Numbered from the stretch's first letter, positions 21,304 through 34,259 are shown. The stretch: DNA of 64,000 nt from Telopea speciosissima (GCF_018873765.1 NC_057926.1:47049043-47113042), one strand, 5' to 3'. Translations and numbers: made by a program. Notes: generated from the sequence alone by a model not told the origin.

Positions 21304-24300
21304 ATGATATATGATATATTCATTCAGATCATTGGATAAAGAGGATATGGTCTAGAGTAGCCACGTGCCAAATTTTGGAATTCAATCAAAATACGCCTAT
21401 TTGTATTACAACACATACCATGTATGTACATGCATGTGTACCAGTACTCTCAATGCATTGTGTTGCAATAATCAACGCACATGCACTGTATTGACAACAA
21501 TGACAACAACAAAATGTCTGATGCATTGCGTGAATAACACATTCATTGCCACTGTTGAACGTTAAAGACATATGTCTGGTTTCTTATCATCTCCTCTTTG
21601 AACCACTATAGAAGTGGAGGAGAAAAATGGAATTAAAAAACACCTCACTGTTCCATACATTCGGTCTCACAATACAAAGAAACCATACTTCCACTCTCTT
21701 TTGGTTCCTGTATTGACAACTGACTGTATTGACAACCTCAGTAAATACAACATTAGCAGAGTACATGGTCAGTTTTTTTTTTTAATAACTTCTTTCCTGG
21801 TTCCCTTTCCAAGTACGTGAGATAAAGCTTAGACACTTGTGTTGAGCAGAATATATTTTATGAACTCTACTATTACTTAAATGGCAATTGCATCAAACAT
21901 TTGGTTACCAGAGAACAATAATAACAAGCAGATACAGCACAGCAATTGATTCAAGAAGGAAATGATCCTATAAACAAGCAGGAAAATCTCACATTGTGGC
22001 ATCAAGATCCTAAAATTTTTATGGCCAACTGCATGGTCAGCAAAAATTTTAGAAATGAACTCCACTGCACTCAACCCAGCATTCTCAGAATGAGTTCTAG
22101 ATACCATTTTAATGCTTTCAGAGATTTTGCTTTAGTGTCGTACTGGTTTAATCTGTAGAAAAGCAAAAGAGAAAAAAAGATCGAGCTAAACCCACATCAG
22201 TTTGCCAGTCATGGTTGAACTGAATCTGCTGAAGAGTTCGGGCCAAATCCTGAAGAAAGTTAAAAAACACTGTTTGATGAATATAGATACAAGATAGGTG
22301 AAAATTGGAGGTTCGGAATCATAGCCATGGCTAGTAGCTTTGAGCTAGGAATTTTGTATGTAGAGTTGGGGGATAAAATTGCATCTTGTCTCAAACTAGG
22401 AGAATACCACATGACCAGTAGCTCTACATAAAGTGTTGTCTGTAGAGATGGTTTTCACATTGTGTTTAGTCTGTGAAAAGGTAGAAAAATCAGTTAAACA
22501 TATGTGAAGATTCAATTAAGATGCTGAGTCCTAAAATATGCAGCAATCCATTACCTTTCCAAAAGCATATCTAAAAGCATGGGTGATCATTTTGATCCAG
22601 ATTGATGGACTAGTCCAAACTCCAGACATGAGTCAAGCTGAATCTGGTCTGATGTGCTGCTACTAGCAGAGGGGCTCAGCTGTATCATCACTGATCCTAG
22701 GGTGAAGAACTAAGGAGCTCCATCAGAAAAAGGATAAGCTTACCACATCATTATGCTGAAAGACTGAAGTCCCAAGCAAAAAAATATGCAAATAGAAAAT
22801 CTTCTTTATGTATGATAAATGCAAGACTTTCCAGATTCACCAATTTAATCCCTTATCGCAATGCAAATAGCAGAATGAGGGCTCTAAAGAAATTGCAGAA
22901 GGCAAGAATTTGTACTTGTCAAAGTGTCACACTCATTCTTAGTTTGATCAATATGGGTTAGCGTACGTCAATTCAGATGCACCTCTTTAACTTTAGCTAC
23001 TTAACTCTAATTGCATGGGCAAAGAAAAATGTTTAACCCAATCTTTCTTGTCATTGAATAATGGAATTACAACAAAATGCAACAAATAACAAATATTTAT
23101 CAGAAAATAATTGACAAAGAAGATGTATTAATGCTCCCTTAAATAACTGGCATAACTTAAAAACCAACAAGAAACAAAAAATGAAAGAAAAAGTATATAT
23201 GGGAAGAAGTTTTTTTTTTTTTTTAAAAAAGGACTTACCTATAGTCATATATTTCAGAGAATTGAAGCCAGGGGGGGGAGGGGAAAGGAGTGAGAGAGAG
23301 AAAGGACTGCTCACCATGAATATTGACAGGGTTGACCATGAGTAGCAAAGAACCATTCTCTTAACCATATAGAGTACTACACCATAAAATTTAATTAAAA
23401 ATATATAACCAAAATTACATGCATATATAGCCCACAACTAGGATTACATTATTCCAATTATTAGTCAAACTCAAAAAGCCCTACTAGGAGTCTAACTTGG
23501 AATTTGACAAACTAATAATTATAAACCTCATCACAAACCAACTTGGGAAGGGGAAAAGTAGCTGACTTACTTAATACTTCTAGGACTCAAAAAAAAAAAA
23601 AAAAAAAAAAATCCAACTCCTGAACTGAGGCACTCATTATGACTTAAAACAGAAATTTAAAGAAATAGCTACAACATGTACATGCTATAAATAGTAAGAC
23701 CTAAAAAATAGTAGATCTTGGATTACTAAAAAAAGGAAAGTTCTTCTTCGCAAGATAAAAAATGATCCACATTATCGGAAAACAGTGAGAACCTTATGAC
23801 TTGAAAATTTTAAACCACCATTAGTCAAAATAAAACTTCACAAAATGACACCAAAATACCCACTGGCCACTTGTCCTGAGATATGGATATTCTTGCAGAC
23901 ACAGAATTTAAGAATTAAGTAAGATATCTTTATAGTGCTCAAATTGAATGCCTCGTAATGAAACAAATATTTGTGTACTCTTTGACTCTGCTGACATCCC
24001 ATTTCCGTATACAGATGACAATTATTGAGACTAACAATATTCTAACAGTGTGTCTTGGGAAGAAAAAAAAAAAAAAAGATAATCTCTAATAGCACATCAT
24101 TCCTTCAGAGTTGGAAGAACATCTAGAGGGAACAAGAAGTCGCTGAAGTAAATGATATGAAAGGCAAGAACTATGCTTTTCAAGAGGCAATATTCTATAT
24201 TCTACATTAGATTCATGGAAAAATAGACATCACCATTTACTCAGAGAAGGACTACTGTCAAGATTTTCAGCAACAAGAAATCATTGCAATGATTTTTCCT

Positions 24301-24487
24301 CACTCTACAACATAGAATCCTATATAAAAAATTACACGCATTCTAAGAACAGTGAACTCTACAACATAGTATCCTATCTAAGAAATTAAAAGCATTCTAA
24401 GAACAGTAAACTCCCACTGATGGTGGAAAGCTGCTTGCATTTGTAAGAGATAGGTAAGGGCATCAATGGAACTGGAACTTCGTGTAT
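21304..24487. other. Intergenic spacer with no supported gene
   Basis: AT-rich sequence with several homopolymer runs (A-run near 23590-23613, T-run near 23210-23225) and a phrase TGTATTGACAAC repeated near 21480 and 21710-21740. Open frames are short and lack domains. The part nearest 24487 should hold the 3' UTR of the CSLD gene, which is transcribed leftwards. Confidence 0.5.
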
Positions 24488-27400
24488 TCATACTTGCCTC
24501 CCAGAAGGAGGGCTTATGTACACCCAAAGCAAAGAAATAATGAGTGATAGCAATCCAGACCATACAAATACTATTGTGGGGACTTTCCCTCTTTTCCCCA
24601 TCAAGCCCTTGGCAAATGGATAGAGATGGCACAGGACCCAAAAGCTGAAGAATACCCCACCTAGGAGCTTGCTCCACTGTGGAAATGGGCTGTACATGGT
24701 CCTTGCCACCCCGACTGCAATAGCTACTATGTTCACCATCATAATTGTGATTGGTAAGACCATCAGGAAGCTCCACTTCACTATATATAGCTCTGCAAAC
24801 TCATCATCTCCATCATCAGGTGTCGAAGATTTGGATGTCAATGTGAATGATGTATCAACTCCTGCAATTAACTTTAGTAGGCCTTGTAACACTGCAGCTG
24901 GGTGAGCGCTGGTTCCACCAATCAACCAAAATTGTTCGTTCCGCCACCAGTCATGAAGAGTGATCCCAGACCACCTTATCTCAAGGATGGCAAGCAAGCA
25001 TAAGGTGACTGTGATCACCAACAAATATGTAAGAAAGGTCACATTGAGGGACTCTACTATGAACTGCCCTGTGAAGAGGGACATTGCTGGCAGAAAGCAG
25101 TATACAAGAAGGAAGAATGACGTGAAGGGGTATATCCCAACGTTGAAGTAGGCCACCTTCTGCAAGAATTTCATCCGTCGGGAAGCAAAGAGAGCATTGT
25201 TTCGGGAGAAGAAGATCTCAACAGAGCCAGTAGCCCATCGGAGTACTTGGTGGAGCCTGTCAGTCAGATTGATAGGTGCCGTCCCTCTGAATGCATCACG
25301 CTTGGTGACGCAGTACACTGATCTCCATCCCCTGTTGTGCATACGGTAACCTGTAACAACATCTTCTGTTACAGAACCATAAATCCAACCCACCCTACTT
25401 CCCCACTCTGTTTTGTCCTCGTAGAAGCAGGATATCACACTAATTGCCTCTGCCACTGACGCAGTGTCTAAGGGCTCTCGAGGTACTGCAAGAGAACCAG
25501 CAGGCCTGCATTGACTACCTTTTCCTTGCAAATCTTGAAGCAACCTTCCTTGATATTCTGCTACAGGGATTGAAGCTACAAGAGTTGTAGAGTTTCCAAA
25601 CCTCATTGGAAGAAGCAGAGATTCAATATCTCCATCATCATCTTCGTCATTGTGTTCACCATTGATTGGCAAAACCATCTCATCTGTTTTCTTCTTTGCC
25701 ACTTTGCCTGGTCTTCTAAGGGATAGCTTCATTTTCCTTCTTCCGAACCACCCATGATGTTCTGTTGCCCTTGGAGGACTAACGCCATAAAGAGCAATTC
25801 TACGGAAAATGCAACCAGTCCCCACATACATTGGACCCTGCAACCCATCCAGTGCCCTCATGCTCACGTCGAAGAACACAGTATTGTGGTTTGCATAACG
25901 GTCATTTGGATCAATACCTTCAAACCTCTGTGGGAATTGGACAAAGCAAATTCTGTCGCCACCCCTGTCAAGCATGAAGCACATCCCTTCCCTGAGGGCT
26001 AAGGAATTGTATATGTAGTGGTCACAGTCAAGGTTGAGTATAAATGGGCCATTTGACATGATTGCACTCGTTCGAACCAGAGCATTCATGGCCCCTGCTT
26101 TCTTGTTGTGATCATAGCCTGGTCTTTTCTCTCGAGACACATATACCAGCATCGGCAATCTGATATCCACTTCAGTGGTATCACATGGATTCTCCTCATC
26201 TGCTTCGGCACCCATTACTGGTTCCGAATTTGGTGGAGCTAGCATTGCCTGCAGAAAAGCATTGGTTGAGTTATTGCAGCCCAATTATAACAAGAATGTT
26301 ACAAAATAATTATAGATGCTAGTGAGGAATACCTGAATTATACCCGCATGATCCCCTCTTGAATGGTCATTCCCTGCAGATGACCATGTCCCCGGCCAAT
26401 GAACCCCATCAGACATCCATGTAGCCTTTGGGACCTTGAGCGGTTCAGAGGGATTGCCCCCCATTTCCATCTGTTTTCTCTTTGCTTTTAGCTCTTCATT
26501 GGAATTATATGCTTCAGACCTCTTCCTTATTGAGTCAGGTAGGGAGTTTATCCTCACCTTGAACTCATCATATTCTCTCTTCATCCATCTTCTTTCCCTG
26601 ACAAAATCTACCCGGATTTTGTTCTTGAGGAAGTCACGTTTCTGCCCAAAGTATGCCTCAGGATTTCTTGGTTCTATTCCATGTTTCCTGCAGAAAGGAA
26701 CCCATATCCTTGCAAAGCTCGCAGTCTCTGCAAGAGCTTCAAATGTCAGGAGTGATCCTCCATCATCTGATAGATAACAAGCAAGCTTTTCCACGGGATA
26801 ATCAACAGCAAGGATTGAGAGAATGGTGTTTGCAGTTACAAGAGGAGGTTCTTTTTCTGGATCTGCTGTGGATACAAAAACATCAATCCCTGGAAGATCA
26901 GATCTTCCTTTGGGATTCCGAAGGCTCGGGGATTCAAAACGGTCTTTCAAAACAGAGAGATCAGTAACTCTGTTCACAGGGCAGAGCTTGGGGAGCTGGT
27001 CTAGAAGCCATGACAAGGCAAACCAGAGTTCACAAGTAACTGACATCCCCCATAACCACATTGCCTCATGGTTGGGATGTCTAATTCTCCAAGTAAGAAA
27101 GAAACCAAGTGCAACAAGACGAATCGCCATAAGCAACCTGTACAGGAAAATCATATATGAATTGTAGAAATCTGATGCAACCATTCCAACCATGTACTGA
27201 TTTCTAATGCACAACAGAAATTTAGTGCTGACATGACGAAAACTGAAAGTTCTACTCTTGATATGCATCTATTGATACTGAAAATGAAGCCATCCCAAAC
27301 CAAATAAGACTGATTTCTAACGCATAGTACTAAGCTGGTATGAAATAAGGAAAACATAAAGTTCTCTGTTCTTACTCTCACCTGTATGGACTGAGAATTG

Positions 27401-28316
27401 CAGTAGAAACCGACACCTTCCGGGTCAGAGGCCTCCTGCTTCTTTCTCCAAAATTAGGTGGATGTTCGAACCCATTAACCCCAGATCCTCCACCATATCC
27501 ATCTTTGGGCCAGACTGCATTTCCATACCCATATGTCCCCTTTGTTTCATAAAGCCAGCAGTTATGATCAAATTCCGAAGGATGATTGTGGGCTTTGAAT
27601 GATTTCACAAGCGAAAGCCTCCCATCCATCATTGAGGGTAGTGGACGAGCCTGATCGTATGTTTCAGATCTGGCTTCATCATAATCGTCAGGCACATCCA
27701 TGTACGGCTCCTTACATCCGGGGCAATTGTCTCCATTTCCAATGCAATCCAGATAACAGTCCCTGCAAATTTTGTAACCACAATCGCATGGAACTCTCCC
27801 ATCACCTTGCAACGCTTCACCGTCACAACCATTCATGCCGCATATCATTGCCATGGATTTCACCATTTCAGGAAGGTCAGATGAGCACTCTGTAACATGC
27901 CCACGAGTCACCGAGTTGAAACCGCCAGTGAAGATGGTACCTGAGATGTAACTCCTATTGGGTTTTCCTGGGTCTTTAGCATCTTCATCAGGGAGGGAAC
28001 TTAGAGATGAGCTCATGGGCTGGTGTTCTGGGGTTGTTGGGATGTGAACAGTATAGTTCACAAACTCTGAGCTCACTTGTTTGGCATCGTCTTTAGAGAT
28101 GGAGCAATATTTTCCATTTCCACCAGTTGAAGCTCGCCTTTCGCTACTTGAAGCTCTGTTTCCTCTGCTACTGAGAGGGGAATTCTGATTGTTTGAGAGT
28201 GAAAAACGTGGGACTGGGCTTGTCAAGCCCACGCCTCTAAAACCTCCTCCCTTACCTCCTGAAGAAGAAACTGTAATGGTCACAGGAGAGGAAGGGGAAG
28301 AAACCTTCTGAACCAT
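24488..28316 (-). CDS. CSLD5: Cellulose synthase-like protein D, CSLD5-type (3 exons)
   Basis: Exons on the minus strand are 28316-27382, 27137-26333 and 26248-24488, with GT-AG borders and consistent phases, giving 1,166 residues. The N-terminal RING-like Cys region (about residues 160-205) has [12 protein letters not shown] and [12 protein letters not shown]. Two membrane spans follow (about residues 315-370). The GT2 catalytic core carries the D,D,D,QxxRW signature: LSDDGG, LDCDH, TEDVVTG and QVLRW. Six C-terminal spans follow. CSLDs are Golgi/cell-plate beta-glucan synthases. The resemblance to Arabidopsis CSLD5 (for example [19 protein letters not shown] and [14 protein letters not shown]) is from memory and strong. 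The C-terminus ends SPPSGRQV, some residues short of the usual tail. The ATG gives [16 protein letters not shown], the family N-terminus. Confidence 0.95.
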
Positions 28317-28974
28317 TTTCTGTCCACTTTACAGTACCCTTCAAGTTAGAACTAGAGAACAAGAACAGATCAGTGGGCAGAAGAAACCTCTCAAGTCAGA
28401 CCAGAGAGGAGAGAAGTTGAGGAGGTAAACATGGTTTAAGCGGCTCTTTCCTTCTTTCGAAGATATAAGTTGGGGTCTTCGCAAATCGCAACGGTCGAAA
28501 ATTTGAATTTTTAGTGCAAAAGGAGTCACGAGAATAATTAAAAAAGGAGAGGTTTTGGAGTAGCCAGTAAAAGGAGTAATGAAAATCCAAATGCGAATGG
28601 TGTTGACTTTTGACAACGTTCGATTAATCTGGACGGTTCATAATCCTTAATCTGGAAAATCTGACGGTAGTCTCTCTTCTTCAAACGTTCGGTTTCAGTG
28701 CTTCAGTAGCTAACGTTGCGGATCACTGTGAAGGACGGCAACGCCGGGTCAGGGTGGGTTGTGACTGGTGACTCGTGAGGTGTTATTTGAAGGTTTTCTT
28801 TGGTATGATTTATATTTCTATTTATTTAATAATTTATATTTTTGCAGGCATTTAGTATGATTTATGCTCCTTATTTCTATGTGATAAAAACTAAAAGAAA
28901 TAAAAAAGTACAAATAGAAACAAGACCAAAGATCAAAATAATTTGTAGTTGTGGCATACGGTCAAGACCCCTGA
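28317..28974 (-). other. 5' leader and promoter region of the CSLD gene
   Basis: Sequence upstream of the CSLD start codon, read leftwards. It is purine-rich on the plus strand near 28390-28460, as expected of a CT-rich leader on the coding strand. No TATA box stands out and no other gene is seen. Confidence 0.4.
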
Positions 28975-29262
28975 GGCCCCCGTTTGTTTAGAGGGAAAGG
29001 TGGAATGGAATTGTTTGGAAAATGAGATCCACATATTGATGGAAATGTTGAGGTAAAATTACTTTTCTCATGAATGGTAACCAAAATCACAAAGGAGTTA
29101 GATTTTGAAGTGTCACATTAACCAATAAAACAATTAATGATGTTCCTTGAGTTTTTATAAGGTCACCATCCCAAATTAACCAAACAAGATCCAGGTGGGA
29201 TTTTGAAGTGTCACATCGACATTTTTCCACCACACCTAAGTCCCGTCTAAACAAATAGGGCT
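28975..29262. mobile_element. hAT-like MITE
   Basis: The left tip GGCCCCCGTTTGTTTAGAGGG pairs with the right end, whose reverse reads CAGCCCTATTTGTTTAGACGG. Internal phrases TTTTGAAGTGTCACAT (twice) and GAGTTTTTATAAGGTCACCA match the copy at 13386-13705. Non-coding. Confidence 0.7.
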
Positions 29263-29536
29263 GAAAGTCTCAACTAAAACCGTTGGCCTCTAGAAAAGCT
29301 CCAATTCTCAGGTCACTAAACTAGGATGTCAAACCTTAAGGTAAACCGGTCAAACCAATAGAACAAACCCGAACAGGACCAAAATGATTCCCTGCCGGCC
29401 TGCTGGACCCTAAATAGTCCTCATATTTGACTCTTTTTCCTTCTATTTACTCGTCATTTTCATACTTGCACCATTAGCTTATCTTGGATTTACATCTAAT
29501 TAACTCGTATTTCTAATAGTGAAATTTTTCTATTTG

Positions 29537-29591
29537 TTCCTCATGCACATGTCTTTTTTTTTTTTTGGTAGAAATTCCTCATGCACATGTC
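29537..29591 (-). mobile_element. Hyper-truncated LINE insertion (21 bp) with 17-bp target duplication
   Basis: A perfect 17-bp repeat TTCCTCATGCACATGTC (29537-29553 and 29575-29591) flanks a 21-bp insert: a run of T, then GGTAGAAA. The same T-run-GGTAGAAA sequence forms the end of the larger LINE starting at 29963, 370 bp away. This strongly suggests that the insert is the extreme 3' tail of the same LINE family. Confidence 0.75.
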
Positions 29592-29645
29592 ATATTCAAC
29601 TTCAAGAGCAGCAACAAGGGAAGAAATACATGAGAACTGTCGATC

Positions 29646-29705
29646 CAGGGTTTGCCCTGGTGGTTCGCTACTTCCTTGAGAGAACTACGTCAAGAGCTTG
29701 ATTGG
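29646..29705 (+). mobile_element. SINE-like tRNA-derived head
   Basis: GTTTGCCCTGGTGGTTCGC resembles a polymerase III A box region, and GGTGGTTCAAGTCTCC about 45 bp later resembles a B box. This is the arrangement of plant SINE 5' ends. The 3' boundary is not evident. Confidence 0.35.
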
Positions 29706-29950
29706 TGGTTCAAGTCTCCTTAGCGACACCTAGTTCACATTTATTTGCTTTCCAAGAAGTGGAGCCTTTGGGTACCATATTTGACCCCTCGTGGGTCCTT
29801 TCCTTGTCTCCTCGTGGGGCCCTGATGGTGTTGATGTCTGGTCCGCCCTTGAATTGCACAAAAAAAACGCAGAAAACCTTAATAGTACAATCATCAAAGA
29901 AGATAGGTAACCATCACCTACCATGTATGAACCTATATTTGTATTACCTG

Positions 29951-30678
29951 CTAAAGTTGTTGTTTTTTTTTTTTTTTTGGTAGAAAGAAATTTTATTGCA
30001 ACGGGGGACAAGTTGAGCACAAGGCATCTTGGTTACATAATTCCAAGAGCCAAGGAGTGGAAGACTGCCAAATTGTCCTACTTGTCAAGGACAGGGCTCT
30101 CCTGGCTAGGGTGTGAGCAATAGTGTTAATCACCTTAGGAATGCAAGCAAAAATACAAGAGTTGAATTGTCAGCCATAGTCCTAATATCATGGAGAACTC
30201 CATCCAGCTCCAAGGGGTACTGTGAGAATTGCCATTGAGCAACCTGATGACTGTGTCAATGTTTGACTCAATAATAATCTCAGAGAGTTCATGCTCCAAC
30301 GCCCAAAGTAAACCCAGCCGAATAGCAGCTGCTTCGCCAAAGTTTACACTAGAGAACTCCATCCTATCAAAGATTGCAGCTACAGGATCACCCAAATAAT
30401 TCCTTGCAACAAAATCGATTCCTCCCAAGTTGGTATTCGCCAGTGTCGCGGCATCATAGTTCAGCTTGATGACCTGGTGGGGGGGGGGGTTGCCACGCCT
30501 GAAGCAAAGTTGTTTGATCTTCCTCCAACCGAGTACCACCCTCATACCCATAACGGATCTCTTCCAATTCATGCCAAGCCTTCTGAGCTTTGGAAACAAC
30601 ATCCACTGGGCTCCATTCTTTACCATTAAAGTATAGGTCATTTCTAGCCAACCACAAAAACCAGCACTAAAGTTGTTG
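29951..30678 (-). mobile_element. 5'-truncated LINE with 12-bp target duplication
   Basis: The body at 29963-30666 (704 bp) is flanked by a perfect 12-bp repeat CTAAAGTTGTTG (29951-29962 and 30667-30678). On the minus strand it starts inside the coding region, runs through an RNase H domain, a 3' UTR and a poly(A) tail (T run at 29963-29979). It is a complete, typical 5'-truncated insertion. The related fragment at 4990-5280 and the micro-insertions share its 3' end. Confidence 0.85.
30135..30657 (-). pseudogene. LINE RNase H fragment
   Basis: The reading frame carries VIKLNYDAAT (first acidic site), FGEAAAIRLGLLWALEHE (Glu) and IIIESNIDTVIRLLNG (Asp), the RNase H pattern found in plant LINEs. 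The upstream part (residues before about 80) corresponds to the end of the reverse transcriptase-linked region. The C-terminal His/Asp end is missing. Remnant of the LINE described at 29951. Confidence 0.7.
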
Positions 30679-30866
30679 TTGATAAGAAAGAAAAAGGGCA
30701 AGCTGTACGAAATATAATGTTACACAAGGAAAAATGTACCATACAATTGCCGTGATTTGGATTTGCCCTCTTCTTCTTGTTTTATGGTGTTGATTTGTTT
30801 ATTTGACATGCCATGTGGTAGACATAAGGGTGCAAAAGATGCACTGCCATTTATTTATAGAGGTAT

Positions 30867-31057
30867 CTCTAGACTGATTTTTTATCGTCTCAAGTGCTGT
30901 GCACTACTCAGGGCACCTCATTTGAGAATCCAACTGTACACTCAATACTTGAGAAGATAAAAAGACATAATTGTCCATGTTGTTATGGTTTGATTCTCAA
31001 GTGAGGTGCACTGGGTAGTGCACCGCTCTTGAGAGGATAAAAAATGACCTCTAGACT
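30867..31057. mobile_element. Mutator-like MITE with 9-bp target duplication
   Basis: The body at 30876-31048 (173 bp) lies between perfect 9-bp repeats CTCTAGACT (30867-30875 and 31049-31057). The ends are inverted repeats of about 55 bp: the left starts GATTTTTTATCGTCTCAAG and the right, reversed, GTCATTTTTTATCCTCTC. The TTTTTATC tip is shared with the elements at 4569, 5770 and 35194. Confidence 0.85.
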
Positions 31058-32775
31058 ACATAGTTGTACAATATGGAAGAGTGATTTAATAATTCCGACC
31101 AATGGATATCTAGAAAATGATCTAGGTAAAATTCAATTACATAATCTTCTACGATTGCATGCAACCTAGCTCTCGTAGTCCATGGACCCTAGGGGCAGAC
31201 GGAGGAATTTCCTTTTGGGGGCATTTCAAATTATTTTTCATCTACACACACTATATGAATGAAAGAGGTAAATAGAGGGGGTCTAGGGAATACACATTTG
31301 ATATATCTTCAAAGGAATATAATAAAAAAAAAGGTATTCCAAAACCTTTATTGTTTTTTTTTTTGGGGTTGGGGGGGGGGGGGGGGTAGACCATTTCCCT
31401 AGGCCATTGGTCGATGGATCTTTTCCAGATTCTTGGTTTTTCAATACTCTATTTTGTTGATTAGTGGACTCCAATCGAGTTGAAATTTGACATGTGAATA
31501 GGACATGAAAATATACATATAAAATTTGAGCCACATTTGACTTATGTGATAGTCTTTGTATGCGCTCTAGAAGCACTGTCTAGACTCTAGATTGTATATA
31601 CGCACACATGCATATGTTAACACAAGCCGAGCAAGCTGAAATTGGTGTCTCAATACATTCTAATTTCTTAGGGAGTTACATGGCATGATAAAAGCTTTAA
31701 ATATTGGAGAAAGTTTTCCTTCATCGTGGCAAGGTGAAGGTTCACCAACCCATCCTAGGGTTCACAAGCACTTATAAGGTTTCAGTATGATTCTCAAAGT
31801 ACCCTCCCGATACCCTATTGCACCTATCCTTCAACCTGCAGTTAATGGATTTCCATTCACCGTGGTTGAAGGAAAACTCGATCCCTAAATATTAGTCCAA
31901 TTGTTTTTTGGCCCAAATCGTGTGAAATCAAGAGTGCTTCAGCGATAAACAACCCAACAAACCAACACAATTAAGCAAGAAGTTTCTTTACTTCGACATC
32001 TTAAAGATCTTGTTTCCTTCATGGTATTGAAATTTTTTCTGTCATATCTGATTGCATCATAAAGGATTACTCTTCATATGTACTTATTCACTGAAGTCCC
32101 CTTGTCCCAGTACATTTGAACATCACATTTTGAAAGCAAAAGCTTAGTTAGTGTTATTTAATGCACTTCTAGCTTATTAGGCTGTCTCCATTGTTCTGAA
32201 ATTGGGAAATTAACTTACAAGATAGAAGAAGCTTCATTCTTTGTCAACAAGGCTTTACAAGCTAATAAAATGGTCTTACTCATTTTGTTCCACACATCTT
32301 CATCATTACTTTCTTAGAAAAGTGTAATAGCTTTGAAAGAAGATGATGTGATTCCATCATATTGTGAGCCAATTGGAGTTTGATTGACAAGTGTGTCATA
32401 TGCATTTACAACTATACCTAATGAGTTTGATTGCCACATGGTGATGAGTAAGTGGAGCAGTACTCTTCGACCTCCAAAAGTAGGAAAATTATTCAATTTA
32501 GGTTAAAAGTTGATGCAAATGCTTATAGAATAAAATAGTTTGGGCATAAAGCCATGTCTAAAGAGCATAATAGGTAAAAGATGATTATAGAATCAATGAC
32601 AACTTGAAAAGAAAAAGAGAAGTGGTTGTATGGTAGATAATATCAATGACCTTGCTCACATGCTTATGTCAATTACTAAAGAGCTTTCACACTTTAAGAA
32701 CTAAGAACTAAAGTTTTTAAAACCCAACTGATATGGCAATCTACTAAACAACCCTAACCCCCCTCTTCCCCTGGA
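31058..32775. other. Intergenic stretch without a gene; holds one dispersed-repeat copy
   Basis: A T run and a G run of about 18 bases occur near 31347-31387. At about 31700-31890 there is a reverse copy of the repeat seen at 6061 (GTTTTCCTT, CACTTATAAGGTTTCAGTA, GGAAAACTCGATCC). No coding region is supported. Confidence 0.45.
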
Positions 32776-32777
32776 TT

Positions 32778-32995
32778 AAAATCCTCTATAGTGCGGATAT
32801 TTGGTGGTGCACTGTAGTGCGGTCCTAAGAGCTCGATATGTGGAAGAAACTTCATCCAATGGTGCGAGTTCAATGCAAGACAGTTTTTTTTCTTTCTTCT
32901 TGAGTTTGACACCGTTGGATGTCACATCTTCCATGTGTCAAGCTCTCAGGGTTGCACTGCAGTGCACTGCCAGATTAGGGCACTGCAGAGGATTT
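32778..32995. mobile_element. MITE with 60-bp inverted arms
   Basis: The left arm starts AAAATCCTCTATAGTGC; the right arm reversed starts AAAATCCTCTGCAGTGC. The arms stay complementary for about 60 bp (GTGCACTGTAGTGC, AGAGCT). A perfect target duplication is not visible. Non-coding. Confidence 0.65.
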
Positions 32996-34089
32996 TTTCC
33001 CCCTCCCCCCTACTTCAACAATGAGAAAGGGTATGTACAAGAAAAAGGGGTTGACGAAGCTTCCAAACATGAGACATTCCATCTATTTGATGATTAGCCT
33101 ATGAATAATCTTTTTTTGTTGATATTCTCAAATCCTCCAGTACTGTATTTTTCTTTTTCTTGGTGGGAGGGAAGATCATGGCAAAAGATGTATTAACAAT
33201 TTAACACTACTATAAACTTCAAAAAACAAAGCCCATGTATTGGGTTCCCTTATCATCCTCTCTCTCAAAATCTTGATCAAGTTGTTTGGAACTTCTTTAG
33301 GACCAATTACAATCTTATTTACAAATGGATAAAAATTTGGACATGAAAATCCGTTGCTTTTATTAGTATATGTAGGAATGTACTATACTTTCTTTTACGT
33401 AAAAAAAAGTTGCGTGATGTATTTTAAATTTTTTTTTTTTAAATAAACAAAGCAAAATAGGGTGTGTTTATGGAAAAAGAAATTGGCCATTTTCTAAAGG
33501 ATATTTCTATTGAAACGTCTAATACATGACAACGATGTTGCGGATAAGTTTTGCCCAAAGTTTCCATATTAAAATTATTTTCCATCACATCATTTTCAAA
33601 AAAAATATATGTTTTTGATGTTAGGCAATTTATTCATTTCTCTCTATAACTAATCTTCTATTTTCACATACTCTTAATTGTTGCCTTGAGTTTACCATCT
33701 TAGGATTCTCAAGCCCTTACAAGGTTTTAGTATGTTCCTCAAAATACCCTCTCGCGAGCATCTGAAACCCTTCAATAAATAGATTTTCATTCACCATGAC
33801 TTAAGGAAAACTCGATCCTTAAGTATATTCCTAATAAAATAAAATAAAAATTAAATTTCTTTTTCATGTCAAATTGCTTTCAAACTCTCTTTTCATGCTT
33901 GTGCCGTTGCATAGCCATCTAAAGGCCAAACAAACATACCTTTAAACACTTCATGTTGACATATATAGGAGTTTCTTAATTGGTTGGCACAACTTTAGGA
34001 GTTTGGACCACTTTCGAAGTTTTAAAATTCACATTTTTATATAGTTTGGATCCTAGGTAAGTATATATAAGCAATGAAATGTTACAAAT
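32996..34089. other. Intergenic stretch without a gene
   Basis: Another copy of the dispersed repeat seen at 6061 and 31700 lies at about 33690-33830 (CCCTTACAAGGTTTTAGTA, GGAAAACTCGATCCTTAAGT). The rest is AT-rich with a T12 run near 33430. No gene is recognised. Confidence 0.45.
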
Positions 34090-34259
34090 GCTACTCTAGG
34101 ATCCGGCTCCTCTCTAGCGCACATCGTGCGGCTGGGGAGCTCCGATCTATATCGACACATGCATCTCAGTGCAGTGGTGTGTGGATCGAAGCCTCCCCAG
34201 CCGGATAATGTGCGCTGAACATCGTCTCGCGCAAGAGAGGAGCTCAATCCGCTACTCTA
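34090..34259. mobile_element. Mutator-like MITE with 9-bp target duplication
   Basis: The body at 34099-34250 (152 bp) is flanked by perfect 9-bp repeats GCTACTCTA. The terminal inverted repeats begin GGATCCGGCTCCTCTCT on the left and GGATTGAGCTCCTCTCT on the right (reversed), with a second arm around GGCTGGGGAG. GC-rich relative to its surroundings. A different subfamily from the TTTTTATC-tipped elements. Confidence 0.85.

Noticed and set aside
23051-23437. 128-residue open frame on the minus strand in the spacer 3' of the CSLD gene
   Set aside because: Low-complexity hydrophobic translation of A/T-rich DNA with a Lys run from a homopolymer; no domain and no splice context.
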